This document shows, piece after piece, positions 4,575 through 6,403 of a stretch of DNA of 6,403 nt. The stretch is from Azoarcus sp. (GTDB lineage Bacteria > Pseudomonadota > Gammaproteobacteria > Burkholderiales > Rhodocyclaceae), in NCBI GenBank assembly GCA_031268685.1, contig JAIRWW010000263.1:1-6403 (forward strand), written 5' to 3'. Within the stretch, counting starts at the first letter, position 1, and every line of letters starts with the position of its first letter. The position numbers were made by a program, and so were the translations under genes. A model generated the notes under the pieces. That model did not search any database. It saw nothing but the letters and a program-made list of their open reading frames with translations, and was not told where the DNA came from.

Positions 4575-6403
4575 ATGCCGTCCGAGCAGCCGACCATCGT
4601 ATACACCATCACCGACGAAGCCCCAATGCTGGCGACCACTGCCTTTTTGCCTGTGGTTCGCGCGTTTGCCGCGCCTGCGGGCATCCGGATCGCCGAGGCC
4701 GACATTTCGCTGGGCGCGCGCATCCTTGCCGAATTTCCCGACTACCTCTCCGATGCGCAAAAAGTGCCGGATACTCTCTCCAGCCTGACGGAGCTGACGC
4801 AGCGGCCCGAAGCCAACATCATCAAGCTGCCCAACATCAGCGCCTCCGTACCGCAACTGGTGACGGCAATCCGCGAGTTGCAGGGCAAGGGCTACAAAAT
4901 TCCCGATTACCCGGCGAACCCGCAGACAAAAGAAGAAGATGCGCTCAAGACCCGCTACGCCCGCTGCCTCGGCTCGGCGGTAAACCCCGTACTGCGCGAG
5001 GGCAATTCCGACCGACGCGCGCCGCTGTCGGTGAAGAACTACGCGAAAAAGCATCCGCACTCAATGGGCAAATGGAAGCAGGCATCCCGGACGCATGCCT
5101 CCTTCATGCGCAGCGGCGACTTCTACCATGGCGAAAAATCGCTCACGCTCGACCGCGCTCGCGACGTGAAGATGGAACTGTTGACCAAAAGCGGCAAGAC
5201 GCTTCTCCTCAAGCCAAAAGTATCGCTACTGGAAGGCGAGATCATAGATTCCATGTTCATGAGCAGGAAGGCGCTCTGCGAATTCTACGAAGAACAGATG
5301 AACGATGCCCGCGATGCTGGCGTCCTGTTTTCGCTGCACGTCAAGGCGACGATGATGAAAGTTTCGCACCCCATCGTCTTCGGCCATTGCGTCCGCATCT
5401 ACTACAAAGAAGCCTTCGCCAAGCACGCGCGGCTCTTCAAAGAACTGGGCGTCAATGTAAACAACGGCATGGCCGACCTTGAAGAAAAAATCGCAGTCCT
5501 GCCGGAATCGCAGCGCGACGAAATCATCCGCGACCTGCACGCCTGCCACGAACTGCGCCCCGATCTGGCGATGGTGGATTCGGCCAAGGGCATCACCAAT
5601 TTCCATTCGCCCAACGACGTCATCGTCGACGCCTCAATGCCAGCGATGATCCGCAACGGCGGCAAAATGTGGGGCGCTGACGGCAAGCAGCGCGACGTAA
5701 AGGCGGTAATGCCGGAATCGACCTTCGCCCGCATCTACCAGGAGATGCTCAACTTCTGCAAGACCAACGGCAACTTCGATCCCCGAACCATGGGCACTGT
5801 GCCCAATGTCGGCTTAATGGCGCAGCAGGCCGAGGAATACGGCTCGCACGACAAAACCTTCGAGATTCCCGAAGACGGCGTCGCCAACATCGTCGATATC
5901 GCCACCGGCGAAGTGCTGCTGTCGCAAAACGTCGAAGAAGGCGACATCTGGCGCATGTGCCAAGCCAAGGACGCGGCGATCCGCGACTGGGTGAAGCTGG
6001 CCGTCACCCGCGCCCGCCAATCCGGCATGACAGCGGTGTTCTGGCTCGACGGCTACCGTCCGCACGAAGCCGAACTCATCAGAAAAGTAAAAACCTATCT
6101 GGCCGAGCACGACACCACGGGTTTGAACATCCGCATCATGTCGCAGGTCAGGGCCATGCGCTACACGCTGGAGCGCGTCGTGCGCGGCATCGGCACCATT
6201 GCCGTGACCGGCAATATCCTGCGCGACTACCTCACCGACCTGTTCCCGATCATGGAACTGGGCACCAGCGCCAAAATGCTATCCATCGTGCCGCTGATGG
6301 CGGGCGGCGGCATGTACGAAACCGGCGCGGGCGGCTCCGCGCCCAAGCACGTGCAGCAACTCACCGAAGAAAACCATTTGCGCTGGGATTCGCTGGGCGA
6401 GTT
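4575..6403 (+). CDS. icd: Monomeric NADP-dependent isocitrate dehydrogenase, cut by right edge
   Basis: Oxidative decarboxylation of isocitrate to 2-oxoglutarate in the citric acid cycle, yielding NADPH (EC 1.1.1.42). The 609 codons present align along their length with the monomeric (about 740-residue) enzyme known from Azotobacter and Corynebacterium, not with the dimeric E. coli type. Blocks seen: [18 protein letters not shown] (133-150, isocitrate-binding S134, N137, R141, R147), K257 in [29 protein letters not shown] (346-365, metal-binding aspartates D348 and D352), Y422 in [23 protein letters not shown] (545-558, with R550 and D551), and [12 protein letters not shown]...[11 protein letters not shown], where H592 and R603 match residues that hold the NADP 2'-phosphate. 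Residue roles are from the Azotobacter enzyme; numbering here is approximate. GGGAGA at 4561-4566 precedes the ATG by 8 bases. About 130 codons are missing at the right. Confidence 0.97.
   Translation, partial: MPSEQPTIVYTITDEAPMLATTAFLPVVRAFAAPAGIRIAEADISLGARILAEFPDYLSDAQKVPDTLSSLTELTQRPEANIIKLPNISASVPQLVTAIRELQGKGYKIPDYPANPQTKEEDALKTRYARCLGSAVNPVLREGNSDRRAPLSVKNYAKKHPHSMGKWKQASRTHASFMRSGDFYHGEKSLTLDRARDVKMELLTKSGKTLLLKPKVSLLEGEIIDSMFMSRKALCEFYEEQMNDARDAGVLFSLHVKATMMKVSHPIVFGHCVRIYYKEAFAKHARLFKELGVNVNNGMADLEEKIAVLPESQRDEIIRDLHACHELRPDLAMVDSAKGITNFHSPNDVIVDASMPAMIRNGGKMWGADGKQRDVKAVMPESTFARIYQEMLNFCKTNGNFDPRTMGTVPNVGLMAQQAEEYGSHDKTFEIPEDGVANIVDIATGEVLLSQNVEEGDIWRMCQAKDAAIRDWVKLAVTRARQSGMTAVFWLDGYRPHEAELIRKVKTYLAEHDTTGLNIRIMSQVRAMRYTLERVVRGIGTIAVTGNILRDYLTDLFPIMELGTSAKMLSIVPLMAGGGMYETGAGGSAPKHVQQLTEENHLRWDSLGE

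Noticed and set aside
4557..5060. 167-codon minus-strand frame opposite the icd start
   Set aside because: Antisense shadow of a fully recognisable isocitrate dehydrogenase N-terminus.

Overview
The window is a stretch of core bacterial chromosome of moderately high G+C. The proteins read most like those of Beta- and Gammaproteobacteria. The block rpmG-rpmB-radC facing away from coaBC-dut is the same local order as in E. coli. The isocitrate dehydrogenase is the monomeric type, unlike the dimeric enzyme of E. coli. I favour a betaproteobacterium, possibly near Rhodocyclales, but this is inference from gene order and protein resemblance; no marker fixes the taxon.

Left part (1-2114, all minus strand). 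The window opens inside a YccA/Bax-inhibitor-1 family membrane protein gene whose C-terminus lies outside the window. A 261-base gap follows, carrying a plausible promoter for that gene, two perfect inverted repeats and a GC-rich hairpin cluster just after rpmG. Then come the ribosomal protein genes rpmG (L33) and rpmB (L28), 20 bases apart, and radC (JAMM-domain RadC family protein).

Right part (2135-6403, all plus strand). coaBC (coenzyme A synthesis), dut (dUTPase) and a Nudix hydrolase gene are spaced by 23 and 24 bases and probably form one transcription unit. After a 299-base non-coding leader region comes icd, encoding monomeric NADP-dependent isocitrate dehydrogenase, cut by the right edge after 609 of about 740 codons.

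How they fit together. Translation (L28, L33), coenzyme A supply (CoaBC) and cleaning of the nucleotide pool (Dut, Nudix) are growth-linked housekeeping functions. The two divergent units are separated by only 20 bases. A perfect TATAAT for radC sits inside the first codons of coaBC, so their control regions overlap coding sequence. The least ordinary stretch is the icd leader region (4276-4574): an AT-rich dyad, a consensus -10 box, an 8-bp hairpin and a REP-like dispersed repeat lie in order before the gene. I see no CRISPR array, transposase, phage gene, tRNA or rRNA, and no convincing sign of an undescribed system.
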